From NCBI GenBank assembly GCA_963921935.1, contig OY998180.1, positions 105,862,270 through 105,926,269 on the forward strand: 64,000 nucleotides of DNA. Direction: 5' to 3'. A program made the position numbers and the translations under genes. Position 1 is the stretch's first letter, and the number at the start of each line of letters is the position of its first letter. This DNA is from Galeruca laticollis (taxonomy: Eukaryota; Arthropoda; Insecta; Coleoptera; Chrysomelidae). This document shows, in pieces, positions 21,493 through 32,539 of this stretch. The notes beneath the pieces were generated by a model. It saw only the letters and a program-made list of their open reading frames with translations. It was not told the DNA's origin and searched no databases.

Positions 21493-21605
21493 TATAGTGT
21501 AGAAATGTAATGGTATATCATATCCCCTTAAACTTATGTTGCGGAGCTAGACTCTGAAAGGTATTAATATTTTGTTTTCTTCTACCAATACCACTTACAC
21601 ACTAC
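21493..21605 (-). repeat. LTR-like fragment shared with 48510-48620
   Basis: The stretch from ACATATAGTGTAGAAATGTAATG to TACCAATACC is the near-identical reverse complement of 48510-48620, where the same sequence sits just upstream of a primer-binding-site-like TTGGTGACCCCGACG. It is therefore probably an LTR piece of the same retrotransposon family, minus orientation. Similarity stops after TATATGTTTTRCGCS. 21606-21898 has nothing further. Confidence 0.7.
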
Positions 21606-21898
21606 ACTCTATCTTGATGCTAGCCTACCAACTAAATAGTGAGCGTTGCTTATCGCTGGGGTACACGTGCGTGTTCGAAAAAATTGCTATCTCACAATAT
21701 ACTTATAGTTCAGTGAAATATGAGAAAAATAATAAGTATTTAAAAATTATATTACTAATTCTTGTTAATAAAACGAGACATAAGGTAGTGTTAATTGTCT
21801 GGTGTTATGTTTAAGATGTATTCAATAATTATAATTTTTTTTTAATTCCATTTTTAATGTCGGATCAACCATGTCGGTTATTAGCGACAAAGATTATT

Positions 21899-24800
21899 TT
21901 ACAAGGTTTTGATTACATTAATTTCAGCAAGATATCGAACTAATACGTTTATGTCGCAATTCTGACCTAATACCGATTTCAATGTGCTTGGTATATTGTT
22001 TTTCACTCGGGCGTCCTCATATCTGGGACACTCAACCAGAATATGTTTTACTGTTATCTGCTTGGAACATGTAGTACACTGAGGCATTTCTGTCCTGGCA
22101 AGTAAATGTTGATGCGTCAGTTTAGTGTGTCCTATCCTTAGTCTTGTCAGTAGTACTTGGTTGGGCCGCCTGCTTGGTATTGTATTCCAGGGTTTTATTC
22201 TGGGTTTCACCTCGCGTAATTTTGCTTTGGAATCAAGCCACTGATTTTGCCAAGCTTTTTCTTTCATAGTATACATCAAATCACTGATGGTCGTCGCGTT
22301 TACAACTCCCGCACTATCACTTTCCGCTGCTTGTTTTGCCAGTTGGTCTGCTTCTTCATTACCCTGGATTCCTATGTGGGGGGGGGTCCACATAAATTTT
22401 ACATTCATTTGGGATAGCAATGGGATGGCGACTATAAACTTGCTGGATGGATTTTAATGAACTGAGGGAATCTGTGATTATGAAGATGTTGGAAGCATTC
22501 GCATTTTTAGACAGTTTAAGGGCTTGTAGCAATGCATATATTTCTCCAGTGAAGACTGTACCGCAGGTAGGTAATTTAAAAGATAAGTTATGATTTGCCG
22601 TAACAACCGCGGCTCCGACGCCAACTGGAGTTTTCGAGGCATCCGTATATATTTTGAAATTGTCATTATATTCAATGAGTTTTGTCTGGAAGATGTTTTT
22701 TATCAGCCAACTGGGTAGTTCATATTTTTTAAAAGAGGTAAGAGTGGTGTCAATTATTGGTTTGGAATTTTGCCAAAAGGAGGATATGTTTGTTCAAACT
22801 TAAATATAGGAACATGTTTGATTTGAAGATCAGCTTTGTATTGTCTCACGCGATTACAGAAAGTTGGACTCCGTTGTTGTTGAGCGATATTGTCAATTTC
22901 ATCTGTACGAATTTCTGGGTACATTGGATGCTCAGTATTATCTAATATAGAGGTAGCATATGACAATGTCAATGTTTTTCTACTAGTAGATCAAGATGGT
23001 TCCCCTAATTCTGAATAAAGGCTCTCCACCGGCGACGTTCGATATGCACCAGATATTATGCGTAAGGCGTTATTGTGCACTGTATCAAGTTTCTTTAAAA
23101 TATGGCTTTTGGTGGATGCATAGACAATAGATCCATAGTAGAGTTTGGAACGTATAAGATTGTTATATATAATATGTAGAGTTTTTTTTATCTGATCCCC
23201 AGTTACGGTTAGAAAGTATTCTTAGGAGATCAATACCTTTCTGACAAGATAATATCAACTTTTTTATATGATCATTCCAGCTCAGTTTCTGGTCAAATAT
23301 CATACCTAAGAATGTCGTGGAAGTTACATATTGCAGTTTTTCTTCATATAGTGTAAGCGGGGGTGTCTCTCCACAAGGTTTTTTCGAAAATAATAAACAT
23401 TTGGTTTTGGATGCAGAAAAGTTAAAGCCCGAATTGTTTGACCATTGCTGCAGTTTATTAAGTTGTCTCTGTAGTATATTTTGCATTGTATCGATGTTTT
23501 TACTGTTCATGTATACCACTAAGTCATCCGCATATAGCCGTATTTTAATTGGTTTAAGTACATTTTCAATAATGTTATTTATAGCGATTAGAAATAATGT
23601 GGAACTAATAACAGAACCTTGGGGAGTGCCATTTTCTTGGCATTGTTCGATAGATTACCATTTACTCTTACTCTTAAAGTCCTATAGCTTAGAAATTTTT
23701 TAATGAATGCCAACATATGTCCATCTATATTCCATTGTTTTAACGATTTCAGTATATTTATTCTACATGCAGTATCGAATGCTTTGTTAATATCAATAAA
23801 TATGGCTAAGCATTTCTGTTTATTTGCGAAGGCTTCGTGTATGTCACTTTCTAGATCAATAATAATGTCAATAGTACTTCTCTTTTTCCTAAATCCACTT
23901 TGTTCTGGTTTAATTAGTTTGCGATTTTCAAGTTCCCACCTAAGACGATTATTGACAATTTTTTCTAAGAGCTTACACATCGTGCTAGTCAGTGCAATAG
24001 GTCTGTATGATTCTGTACTTGTTGCTTTCTTAACAGTCTTTAGAATTGGTATGATTGTTGCTTCAGTCCACTGAATTGGAAAAGTATGTTGTATCCAAAT
24101 GGTGTTGTAAATATTTAAGAGTACTTCTTTGCCGCTCTCCGATAGATATAGCAGGAAAGAAATCGGTATATTATCAGGATCTGGACTCGAGTTTTTAAAG
24201 TCTTTTATCGCTTCATCTAGTTCTGATAGCGTGAGTGGTTGGTTGAGGTACGATGTATTGTTTTCATTATTGATTGGGATTTCTTGGCATCGTTCGAGTT
24301 CTCTTGGTATGCTTCGTCAATGCTTCAGCTATATCTTTTGATTTTGTTATTAAGATTTCGTCTTGTTTTATACCAGTGATTTTATTGTATGATTTATTGC
24401 CGGATATGGTATTCACTTTTTTCCATACAGATGTTACGCTAGTAGAGCTGCTTATATTTTGCACATATTTCATTCATGAGTCTTTTATACTTTTTCTAAA
24501 AATATACCTAGTTTTGGCTCTTAGTGCTTTGAATCGTAATTGATTATCAATCGTGTTATGCTTTTTATTGATATGAAATGCATGTTTACTTTCTTTAAGT
24601 GTCTCTTCACATTCTTTATTCCACTATGGTACAGCCGTATGGTGTGTCATGTTTTTAGTTTGCCCTATTGTTATGTCTGCAACTGTTATCAAAATGTCAT
24701 TGAAACTGTTCATTGTTTCATATAAAAAAGGTAAGACTTCCCATGTTAGATGTTGATGTAATGAAGGATTACACAAAGTTAAAATCTATAGCCGAGGAAG

Positions 24801-25018
24801 TTCCATTATAGGTATTGAATCTGGTTTTACTTCCATCATTAAGAATGATTAAGTGTAAGTCTGTCATAACCTCTTCTATTGTGTTCCCACGAGTATCTTG
24901 TTTCTCACACCCCCAAATGAAGTTGTGTCCGTTGAAGTCGCCCATGATAATTTTAGGATTAGGAACCTGAGAGATTAGATCAATCAGTTCCATTTTACTT
25001 AGGTTTCGGTCGGATAGA

Positions 25019-25021
<3 letters not shown>
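21899..25021 (-). pseudogene. I-like LINE: endonuclease, RT and RNase H, frameshifted and 5'-truncated
   Basis: Minus-strand order: the end of an apurinic-type endonuclease (MGDFNGHNFIWG, 24769-25010), RT at 23163-24473, and RNase H at 21899-22420 (FMWTPPHIGIQGNEEADQLA) with a terminal CTTC-H-C cluster. RT shows FIDINKAFDTA as motif A and YADDLVVYM as motif C, both with catalytic acids. RT followed by RNase H and a cysteine tail fits the I-like group of non-LTR elements. Frameshifts split it at least near 22425, 22980, 23150, 23590 and 24270. Its 5' side is cut off at an (AT)n array at 25022. Its tail beyond 21899 is not resolved. Confidence 0.85.

Positions 25022-25079
<58 letters not shown>
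25022..25079. repeat. (AT)n microsatellite
   Basis: About 58 bases of alternating TA join the I-like LINE endonuclease fragment to the outer LTR of the gypsy-like tandem. The LTR begins at TTAAACTGG directly after the repeat. Confidence 0.95.
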
Positions 25080-25082
<3 letters not shown>

Positions 25083-27017
25083 CTGGATAGAACGGGGAGA
25101 GAAATAATGATTTATAGTTATTATTCTTTTAATTTACATTTAGTTTTGATTTGCCCGGTATATTGTAAAAATTTAAAATTTTATTACTAAAATGGTTATA
25201 TTTTAAAACATGAGAAACTCTTTAACCTCAGAGTAGGGTTCAGGTATAGAGAAACAAAAATTCAATTTATAATATGAGCGCCTAGATTTGATTAAATATC
25301 TCTGTCTTCTTAAAAATTTTGTTAATAAAAATGTACTTGCTTGTTTAATAATACGTAATAAATTCTTAAGACGGTCCTGTGTTTCAAGTTGAACCTTTTT
25401 ACTATTCACAGATGTCAGTTTAAACTACCAACGGTTCAAACTAGATGGAGCCATCACCACAAACAAATAAAATATATCAAAAACAATTTTACAATGTTCT
25501 TCAAACTAGAAAGAACGTTATTTAATATTTTGAATAGACAAATACATTGTTCTTTTACAAGACACAAATTAATAAAAAACCTACTATCTATTATGACCAC
25601 TCATTCAAACAAAATCACGTTCTCACATGAAAAAATTATCTCTATATACAAATCTAAAATAGGCAACATTTAATACAAATCTTATAATACTGAAACTTCT
25701 ATATAAACGATTGTTATATCAAAATGGCGAAACACAATGGTTGTAAATGTTTGTTTAATACCAAAGTTCAATTTTTTTTTTACTAAATTGGTAAGTTTTA
25801 TTCAACCTTTTTTATGTATAATGAAAATAGTCTAAATACCTTATTCCTGTATAGTAATTCACTTCAATTATCCTTTACTTTATTTTAGGTTACCTTCTGG
25901 AAATTGTCACATCACTGGTCCAGCTTACACAAAATCAGGAATCAATGCTATGTCCCGTCCACATCAATACATTTCAGTCCAATTACATAATCAAAAGCTT
26001 TCTAAAAGGTATGGTGGATATATCCATTCCACCATACAAATATTAATCAAGTATTATATATCAATTATACGGTTAGTATTCAAACATAATTACCAAATTG
26101 TTTCTTAGTTTCTACATCTGCTTGTTTAAATATATAATCTACCATATCATAAGTACAATGTATCTCTCTTTTCTGAATTTTGATGCCAAATATCTTATTT
26201 TTCGAAAAGTTTTCTTAATTCCCAAAATTTTGCTGCTTCTCAAATTTTTTACCACCCAAAAAAAAATTTTTCTACCTAGTCAATAGTCTGTATAATCAAC
26301 AAACTTTTTCTCCTTCAATTTTTTTATTATTAACAACTACTTGTCGCAGATTAAAAGTTTGTTGAATACATTCCACCAATCAGATTTGGTTATCAAAACT
26401 TTTCTTTATAGATTTCATTTCAAATAGTGAATTGTCCATCTATCATTTGAAAACGCTTTGTTTTAAGGTTCTTTAATGATTTTAACTCATATTGTGTCTC
26501 TTAAATTATATTTCATTTAGTTTACAAAATGACATTTTCAAATTTACAAAATATGTGTTCATAATGTCAAACCGTTCAATAAATGTCACATTCCATAGAA
26601 TTAATGTTTTTCAGTTTACTTCTTATATCGAAATGTTTTTAAATATTTATAAAATCTTATTTACATGTCCTTCAAACCCTAATATTCATTTTAAAAAGAA
26701 TCTCACTATTTATTTACCTTGACAATAAAAATAAAGGATTATCATTTCCATTTGTATATGTAACAACGTTCTAATATTCCGTCTTGTAGGTTTATAGAGA
26801 TTTTGTTAATTCATTTCACAAATGTTTTTTTTTAAATCTTATTTTAAATTATACAGTTAGATGCTTTCTCTATTGAATAGTACATGGTACAGATTGTCTC
26901 CTTTTTTTAGATAATCTTTTAAAAAAAATGAAATTTCAAAAATTTTTATTTCTTGAAATAAGTAGTTTTTTTATTTTATGTTCGGTATACAGGGTGTTGT
27001 TTTACTCTATGTTAACA
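25078..27017 (-). repeat. LTR A (minus-strand 3' LTR)
   Basis: It runs from TTAAACTGG to ATGTTAACA. The internal neighbour on its right begins TCCCCTAAA, which on the minus strand is a short purine tract (AGGGGA) suited as polypurine primer. The outer edge has TA where the internal LTRs have TG. It contains several short frames with no recognisable protein. Confidence 0.88.
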
Positions 27018-27122
27018 TCCCCTAAATTTTGCGTTTATCAAATTTTTATGTAAGTAAAAATTTTATGAATGCAAATTTTACTTCAAATATTTATAAAATT
27101 CTTTTCTTTTTAAACTTCTCCA

Positions 27123-27400
27123 TTATTTGTTGTATTTGTATAAATCTTTTATATTGAAAATACCTCTTATTTCATCACTTTCTATATATCTTAAAACGTA
27201 ACTATTTATTCCATTCTCATTTTCTACAACATATGGTCCCTCGAAAGGTGGTTTCAATTTTGCACATACATTCTTACTTCTATCTGATACCCTTAAAGCA
27301 CGTACGATTACTAAGTCTCCTTTATTAAATGTAGTTTTAGCTTTTCCCTTCTTTTCCATTCTTCTTAGATATTTGTTTGCATTATAGATCTGCTAACTTC
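27123..27400 (-). pseudogene. Integrase C-terminal tail left by an internal deletion (unit A)
   Basis: The fragment reads YLRRMEKKGKAKTTFNKGDL, then PPFEGPYVV and RGIFNIKDLYKYNK. This is the ending of a Ty3/gypsy-type integrase (the KGDLV...EGPY...FNI..LKPY pattern). The HHCC zinc domain and DDE core are absent. It lies in a different frame from the protease just upstream, and the join near 27395-27405 marks the deletion breakpoint. The same fragment and join recur at 31545-31822. It cannot act as an integrase. Confidence 0.85.
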
Positions 27401-27718
27401 ACACAATTTCTTTCCATTTGCTCCTATTAATGTAGTTTTCGGTATCTTGACTAGCTTGTTTTCATAATTTTTAATATTTTCTTCTATCAATTTTGTTTTT
27501 ATTATGGACGCTTCCGAACCTGTATCTATTAATATTTTAACTTGTTTCCCATTTAATTTTCCTTTAATTTTTATTAATCCCGTTATTTCTTCTAATTCCA
27601 AATCTTCCCCAAATTTAATGTATTCCCTTGGATATTCATATGTTATCACTCTCTCTTCTCTTCTTTGGATATTGTTTACTCTTCTTTGTGGTCCATTTCC
27701 ATTTCCTCTTTCTTCCTC
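27365..27718 (-). CDS. Retropepsin-like aspartic protease, truncated by deletion (unit A)
   Basis: The open frame follows one in-frame TAA after the Asn-rich frame. It has no ATG of its own near the domain. It contains ITGLIKIKGKLNGKQVKILI, DTGSEASII (the catalytic D-T-G) and TTLIGANGKKL, a single retropepsin monomer lacking its last strand. It would cleave the element polyprotein. It ends EVSRSIMQTNI at the deletion join, so the C-terminal part of the fold is probably compromised. The identical copy is at 31787-32140. Confidence 0.82.
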   Translation of the reverse strand, partial: EEERGNGNGPQRRVNNIQRREERVITYEYPREYIKFGEDLELEEITGLIKIKGKLNGKQVKILIDTGSEASIIKTKLIEENIKNYENKLVKIPKTTLIGANGKKLCEVSRSIMQTNI

Positions 27719-27721
27719 CCT

Positions 27722-27928
27722 TTAGTCTTTGCTTTGTTCTCTAAAGTTTTGTTCTCTATAATTGTTATTGTTATTATTATTATATCTAAAATTTCTGTTA
27801 TAATTGTTTTGATTGTTAAAATTTCTGTTATAATTGTTGTTATTTCCTGAATTATTGTTATAATTATTGTTATTGTTATAATCTCCATTGTTATTATACC
27901 TGTTAATGTAAATATTTCTGTTTTTCAT
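27722..27928 (-). CDS. Asn/Tyr-rich small protein upstream of protease (unit A)
   Basis: These 68 residues are mostly N, Y and R in NYNRNF- and NNNN-type repeats, ending YREQNFREQSKD. There is no zinc knuckle. Its position between gag and protease suggests a nucleocapsid-like role replaced by a basic, Asn-rich tract; this is inference. It shares its reading frame with the gag upstream (several stops intervene at 27929-28117) and with the protease downstream, with a single TAA between. The DNA is a (TTATTG)n-like tract, so the frame may partly reflect repeat expansion. Confidence 0.5.
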   Translation of the reverse strand: MKNRNIYINRYNNNGDYNNNNNYNNNSGNNNNYNRNFNNQNNYNRNFRYNNNNNNNYREQNFREQSKD

Positions 27929-28117
27929 AATTATATCTTTACATATCCTAATTTCTATCTATGTACAAAATTATATTTACATATGTTTTTTGTTTAACAT
28001 TATTTGTTAATTATAAACTTTTTATTTACATGTGGTTTTATATCCCTTCTTAACCTCTTACAATTCCTTATTCGTCTTTAAGATTCCGGTCCTATAATAC
28101 AGCCTTATTATTCAATT

Positions 28118-29398
28118 TTATTTTCTTTTCCTAAATTTCGTCTTATCCTCTTCTCTTATTGTTTGATTCTCATGTATCTGCTTCCTAAGTTTCTTTAAAT
28201 TTTCCACTGTGTTCTTTTTTATTTTGTTATCCCCTATCTCATCAATTTTTACCAATAAATTCATCAAAATTTGCGTTTCCAATTTCTTCATACTATTGTT
28301 TCTTCTTTTTATTATTCCATTTCCCATAATACTCTCATTTCCTATCATTTCATTTTTAATTATCCTATTAAAATTTCTTGGATCAATTATCTTTATTTTT
28401 CTGCCAAGTTTTAATCTCATTTCGAAATTTTCTGCATAAATTATTGTTTCTATATTCTGTCTTATGGTTTCTTCTATTTCTTCCTTGGTCTCTTGTAATA
28501 TCTTATTCATTTCCTCCAACTTCCAATTAAGTCGTATCCCCTTATTATTATTATTATTATTTCTTTTACCATATGTCACTATTCGTTTCAATATATTAAC
28601 ATCTGGGTCTGGTATTTTCCAATTAATCTCTTTTTCATAAATTTTCATAGCTTCCTCACTTCCTAGATTCTGTAAATTGCTATCTATCATCTCCTCATTT
28701 AGTTGTCTTTGTATTTTTATTTCATCAATTTGCATTTTATTACTTAATTTTGGTTCTATAGTATCATCATTTATATTTTCATTTTGTAACTTTACATCCA
28801 TTTGAATCTCTCCTTTGAAATCCTTTTCTTTCTCCTCTATTTCCTTGATTTTGTTGATCTGTGAATTGTCTATTTCTGTAATTTTTCCAATCCCCTTTCC
28901 TCTTATTTCTTGTTTAGTGGATTCTATTTTATTTTCCATGTATGTGTTTGATTTTTCCAATATCTTCTCAAAATGTCCCAATTTTTCTTCCATCAATTTT
29001 ATTATTAGATCCTTAGTTTGTTTTATTTCTTCCTTATTTTGGTCCATTTTTATATTCATTTCTTGTTTTAATTCTTCCTTATTTTTATTCATATCTCCCC
29101 TAATATCATGTTTCATTTCTTTCATTTCTCCCATCATCATTTTAAACATACTCATTACGTCCATTTCCTCTTTCTCTTTTGATTTTTGTTTGACCTCTTG
29201 TCCTGTTTCTTCTGACAATGGTAAATCTTCTTCTTCTTGTCCTTGTTCTGCAATATCTTCTTCCGAATGTTCTCTCCCCTGTTCCAAGTATTGTACCTGA
29301 AAATCTCCTCTACCATTGCTTCTTTCTTCTCTTTCTTCATCAGGCCTACTTTCAACTCCTACCTGTTTTCCGTCTCTTAATGTCATTTTCCGTTCCAT
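28118..29398 (-). CDS. Gag-like coiled-coil protein of the tandem LTR element (unit A)
   Basis: An ATG-started frame of 426 residues begins about 80 bases after the primer-binding site, the place of gag. The N-terminus is acidic and Glu/Gln-rich. Residues about 75-235 are Lys/Glu-rich with KEELKQEM- and KIKEIEEKEK-type heptads, a likely coiled coil. The C-terminal third holds WKIPDPDVNILKRIVTYG and ends in basic KFRKRK. I see no zinc knuckle and no clear match to Ty3/gypsy capsid, so the assignment rests on position. The frame is fully open in both units, unlike most elements here, which suggests recent origin or selection. Confidence 0.72.
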   Translation of the reverse strand: MERKMTLRDGKQVGVESRPDEEREERSNGRGDFQVQYLEQGREHSEEDIAEQGQEEEDLPLSEETGQEVKQKSKEKEEMDVMSMFKMMMGEMKEMKHDIRGDMNKNKEELKQEMNIKMDQNKEEIKQTKDLIIKLMEEKLGHFEKILEKSNTYMENKIESTKQEIRGKGIGKITEIDNSQINKIKEIEEKEKDFKGEIQMDVKLQNENINDDTIEPKLSNKMQIDEIKIQRQLNEEMIDSNLQNLGSEEAMKIYEKEINWKIPDPDVNILKRIVTYGKRNNNNNNKGIRLNWKLEEMNKILQETKEEIEETIRQNIETIIYAENFEMRLKLGRKIKIIDPRNFNRIIKNEMIGNESIMGNGIIKRRNNSMKKLETQILMNLLVKIDEIGDNKIKKNTVENLKKLRKQIHENQTIREEDKTKFRKRK

Positions 29399-29480
29399 TT
29401 TATGTATTTAAATTCTTTTAATAAAGTCAAAAAAATTATTTTAATGCTTTTTATTACTACTTACAAAATTTCTATAATAG

Positions 29481-29497
29481 CCCCACGTTGGGCGCCA
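29481..29497 (-). other. Primer-binding site, unit A
   Basis: On the minus strand TGGCGCCCAACGTGGGG directly follows the LTR end (with CA between LTR TTAA and the site). TGGCGCC starts are common tRNA-complementary primer sites in LTR elements. The identical site for unit B is at 33903-33919. Confidence 0.8.
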
Positions 29498-31439
29498 TGT
29501 TAAACTGGATAGAACGGGGAGAGAAATAATGATTTATAGTTATTATTCTTTTAATTTACATTTAGTTTTGATTTGCCCGGTATATTGTAAAAATTTAAAA
29601 TTTTATTACTAAAATGGTTATATTTTAAAACATGAGAAACTCTTTAACCTCAGAGTAGGGTTCAGGTATAGAGAAACAAAAATTCAATTTATAATATGAG
29701 CGCCTAGATTTGATTAAATATCTCTGTCTTCTTAAAAATTTTGTTAATAAAAATGTACTTGCTTGTTTAATAATACGTAATAAATTCTTAAGACGGTCCT
29801 GTGTTTCAAGTTGAACCTTTTTACTATTCACAGATGTCAGTTTAAACTACCAACGGTTCAAACTAGATGGAGCCATCACCACAAACAAATAAAATATATC
29901 AAAAACAATTTTACAATGTTCTTCAAACTAGAAAGAACGTTATTTAATATTTTGAATAGACAAATACATTGTTCTTTTACAAGACACAAATTAATAAAAA
30001 ACCTACTATCTATTATGACCACTCATTCAAACAAAATCACGTTCTCACATGAAAAAATTATCTCTATATACAAATCTAAAATAGGCAACATTTAATACAA
30101 ATCTTATAATACTGAAACTTCTATATAAACGATTGTTATATCAAAATGGCGAAACACAATGGTTGTAAATGTTTGTTTAATACCAAAGTTCAATTTTTTT
30201 TTTACTAAATTGGTAAGTTTTATTCAACCTTTTTTATGTATAATGAAAATAGTCTAAATACCTTATTCCTGTATAGTAATTCACTTCAATTATCCTTTAC
30301 TTTATTTTAGGTTACCTTCTGGAAATTGTCACATCACTGGTCCAGCTTACACAAAATCAGGAATCAATGCTATGTCCCGTCCACATCAATACATTTCAGT
30401 CCAATTACATAATCAAAAGCTTTCTAAAAGGTATGGTGGATATATCCATTCCACCATACAAATATTAATCAAGTATTATATATCAATTATACGGTTAGTA
30501 TTCAAACATAATTACCAAATTGTTTCTTAGTTTCTACATCTGCTTGTTTAAATATATAATCTACCATATCATAAGTACAATGTATCTCTCTTTTCTGAAT
30601 TTTGATGCCAAATATCTTATTTTTCGAAAAGTTTTCTTAATTCCCAAAATTTTGCTGCTTCTCAAATTTTTTACCACCCAAAAAAAAATTTTTCTACCTA
30701 GTCAATAGTCTGTATAATCAACAAACTTTTTCTCCTTCAATTTTTTTATTATTAACAACTACTTGTCGCAGATTAAAAGTTTGTTGAATACATTCCACCA
30801 ATCAGATTTGGTTATCAAAACTTTTCTTTATAGATTTCATTTCAAATAGTGAATTGTCCATCTATCATTTGAAAACGCTTTGTTTTAAGGTTCTTTAATG
30901 ATTTTAACTCATATTGTGTCTCTTAAATTATATTTCATTTAGTTTACAAAATGACATTTTCAAATTTACAAAATATGTGTTCATAATGTCAAACCGTTCA
31001 ATAAATGTCACATTCCATAGAATTAATGTTTTTCAGTTTACTTCTTATATCGAAATGTTTTTAAATATTTATAAAATCTTATTTACATGTCCTTCAAACC
31101 CTAATATTCATTTTAAAAAGAATCTCACTATTTATTTACCTTGACAATAAAAATAAAGGATTATCATTTCCATTTGTATATGTAACAACGTTCTAATATT
31201 CCGTCTTGTAGGTTTATAGAGATTTTGTTAATTCATTTCACAAATGTTTTTTTTTAAATCTTATTTTAAATTATACAGTTAGATGCTTTCTCTATTGAAT
31301 AGTACATGGTACAGATTGTCTCCTTTTTTTAGATAATCTTTTAAAAAAAATGAAATTTCAAAAATTTTTATTTCTTGAAATAAGTAGTTTTTTTATTTTA
31401 TGTTCGGTATACAGGGTGTTGTTTTACTCTATGTTAACA
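29498..31439 (-). repeat. LTR B (shared middle LTR)
   Basis: It spans TGTTAAACTGG to ATGTTAACA, 1942 bp, serving as 5' LTR of unit A and 3' LTR of unit B. It appears identical to LTR A over its length. Ends TGTTAA and TTAACA form a short inverted repeat with canonical TG and CA. Confidence 0.9.
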
Positions 31440-31544
31440 TCCCCTAAATTTTGCGTTTATCAAATTTTTATGTAAGTAAAAATTTTATGAATGCAAATTT
31501 TACTTCAAATATTTATAAAATTCTTTTCTTTTTAAACTTCTCCA

Positions 31545-31822
31545 TTATTTGTTGTATTTGTATAAATCTTTTATATTGAAAATACCTCTTATTTCATCAC
31601 TTTCTATATATCTTAAAACGTAACTATTTATTCCATTCTCATTTTCTACAACATATGGTCCCTCGAAAGGTGGTTTCAATTTTGCACATACATTCTTACT
31701 TCTATCTGATACCCTTAAAGCACGTACGATTACTAAGTCTCCTTTATTAAATGTAGTTTTAGCTTTTCCCTTCTTTTCCATTCTTCTTAGATATTTGTTT
31801 GCATTATAGATCTGCTAACTTC
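31545..31822 (-). pseudogene. Integrase C-terminal tail (unit B)
   Basis: Copy of the 27123-27400 fragment at +4422 bp, with the same RGIFNIKDLYKYNK ending and the same deletion join to the protease. The two units therefore descend from one already-deleted parent. Confidence 0.85.
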
Positions 31823-32140
31823 ACACAATTTCTTTCCATTTGCTCCTATTAATGTAGTTTTCGGTATCTTGACTAGCTTGTTTTCATAATTTTTAATATT
31901 TTCTTCTATCAATTTTGTTTTTATTATGGACGCTTCCGAACCTGTATCTATTAATATTTTAACTTGTTTCCCATTTAATTTTCCTTTAATTTTTATTAAT
32001 CCCGTTATTTCTTCTAATTCCAAATCTTCCCCAAATTTAATGTATTCCCTTGGATATTCATATGTTATCACTCTCTCTTCTCTTCTTTGGATATTGTTTA
32101 CTCTTCTTTGTGGTCCATTTCCATTTCCTCTTTCTTCCTC
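31787..32140 (-). CDS. Retropepsin-like protease, truncated (unit B)
   Basis: Copy of 27365-27718, with DTGSEASII and the same C-terminal loss at the deletion join. The in-frame TAA separating it from the Asn-rich frame is also retained. Confidence 0.82.
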   Translation of the reverse strand, partial: EEERGNGNGPQRRVNNIQRREERVITYEYPREYIKFGEDLELEEITGLIKIKGKLNGKQVKILIDTGSEASIIKTKLIEENIKNYENKLVKIPKTTLIGANGKKLCEVSRSIMQTNI

Positions 32141-32143
32141 CCT

Positions 32144-32350
32144 TTAGTCTTTGCTTTGTTCTCTAAAGTTTTGTTCTCTATAATTGTTATTGTTATTATT
32201 ATTATATCTAAAATTTCTGTTATAATTGTTTTGATTGTTAAAATTTCTGTTATAATTGTTGTTATTTCCTGAATTATTGTTATAATTATTGTTATTGTTA
32301 TAATCTCCATTGTTATTATACCTGTTAATGTAAATATTTCTGTTTTTCAT
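32144..32350 (-). CDS. Asn/Tyr-rich small protein (unit B)
   Basis: Copy of 27722-27928 with no change that I can see. The same cautions apply: repeat-derived DNA and no zinc knuckle. Confidence 0.5.
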   Translation of the reverse strand: MKNRNIYINRYNNNGDYNNNNNYNNNSGNNNNYNRNFNNQNNYNRNFRYNNNNNNNYREQNFREQSKD

Positions 32351-32539
32351 AATTATATCTTTACATATCCTAATTTCTATCTATGTACAAAATTATATTT
32401 ACATATGTTTTTTGTTTAACATTATTTGTTAATTATAAACTTTTTATTTACATGTGGTTTTATATCCCTTCTTAACCTCTTACAATTCCTTATTCGTCTT
32501 TAAGATTCCGGTCCTATAATACAGCCTTATTATTCAATT

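Noticed and set aside
25389..25673. 94-codon plus frame in each gypsy-like LTR (MNLFTIHRC)
   Set aside because: It lies in the LTR opposite to the coding strand and has no recognisable domain; repetition comes from the LTR copies.
28815..29300. 161-codon plus-strand frame rich in Ser, Ile and Phe, repeated at 33237-33722
   Set aside because: It is the antisense of the Lys/Glu-rich gag-like frame; the composition follows from complementing AAA/GAA codons. No domain is visible.
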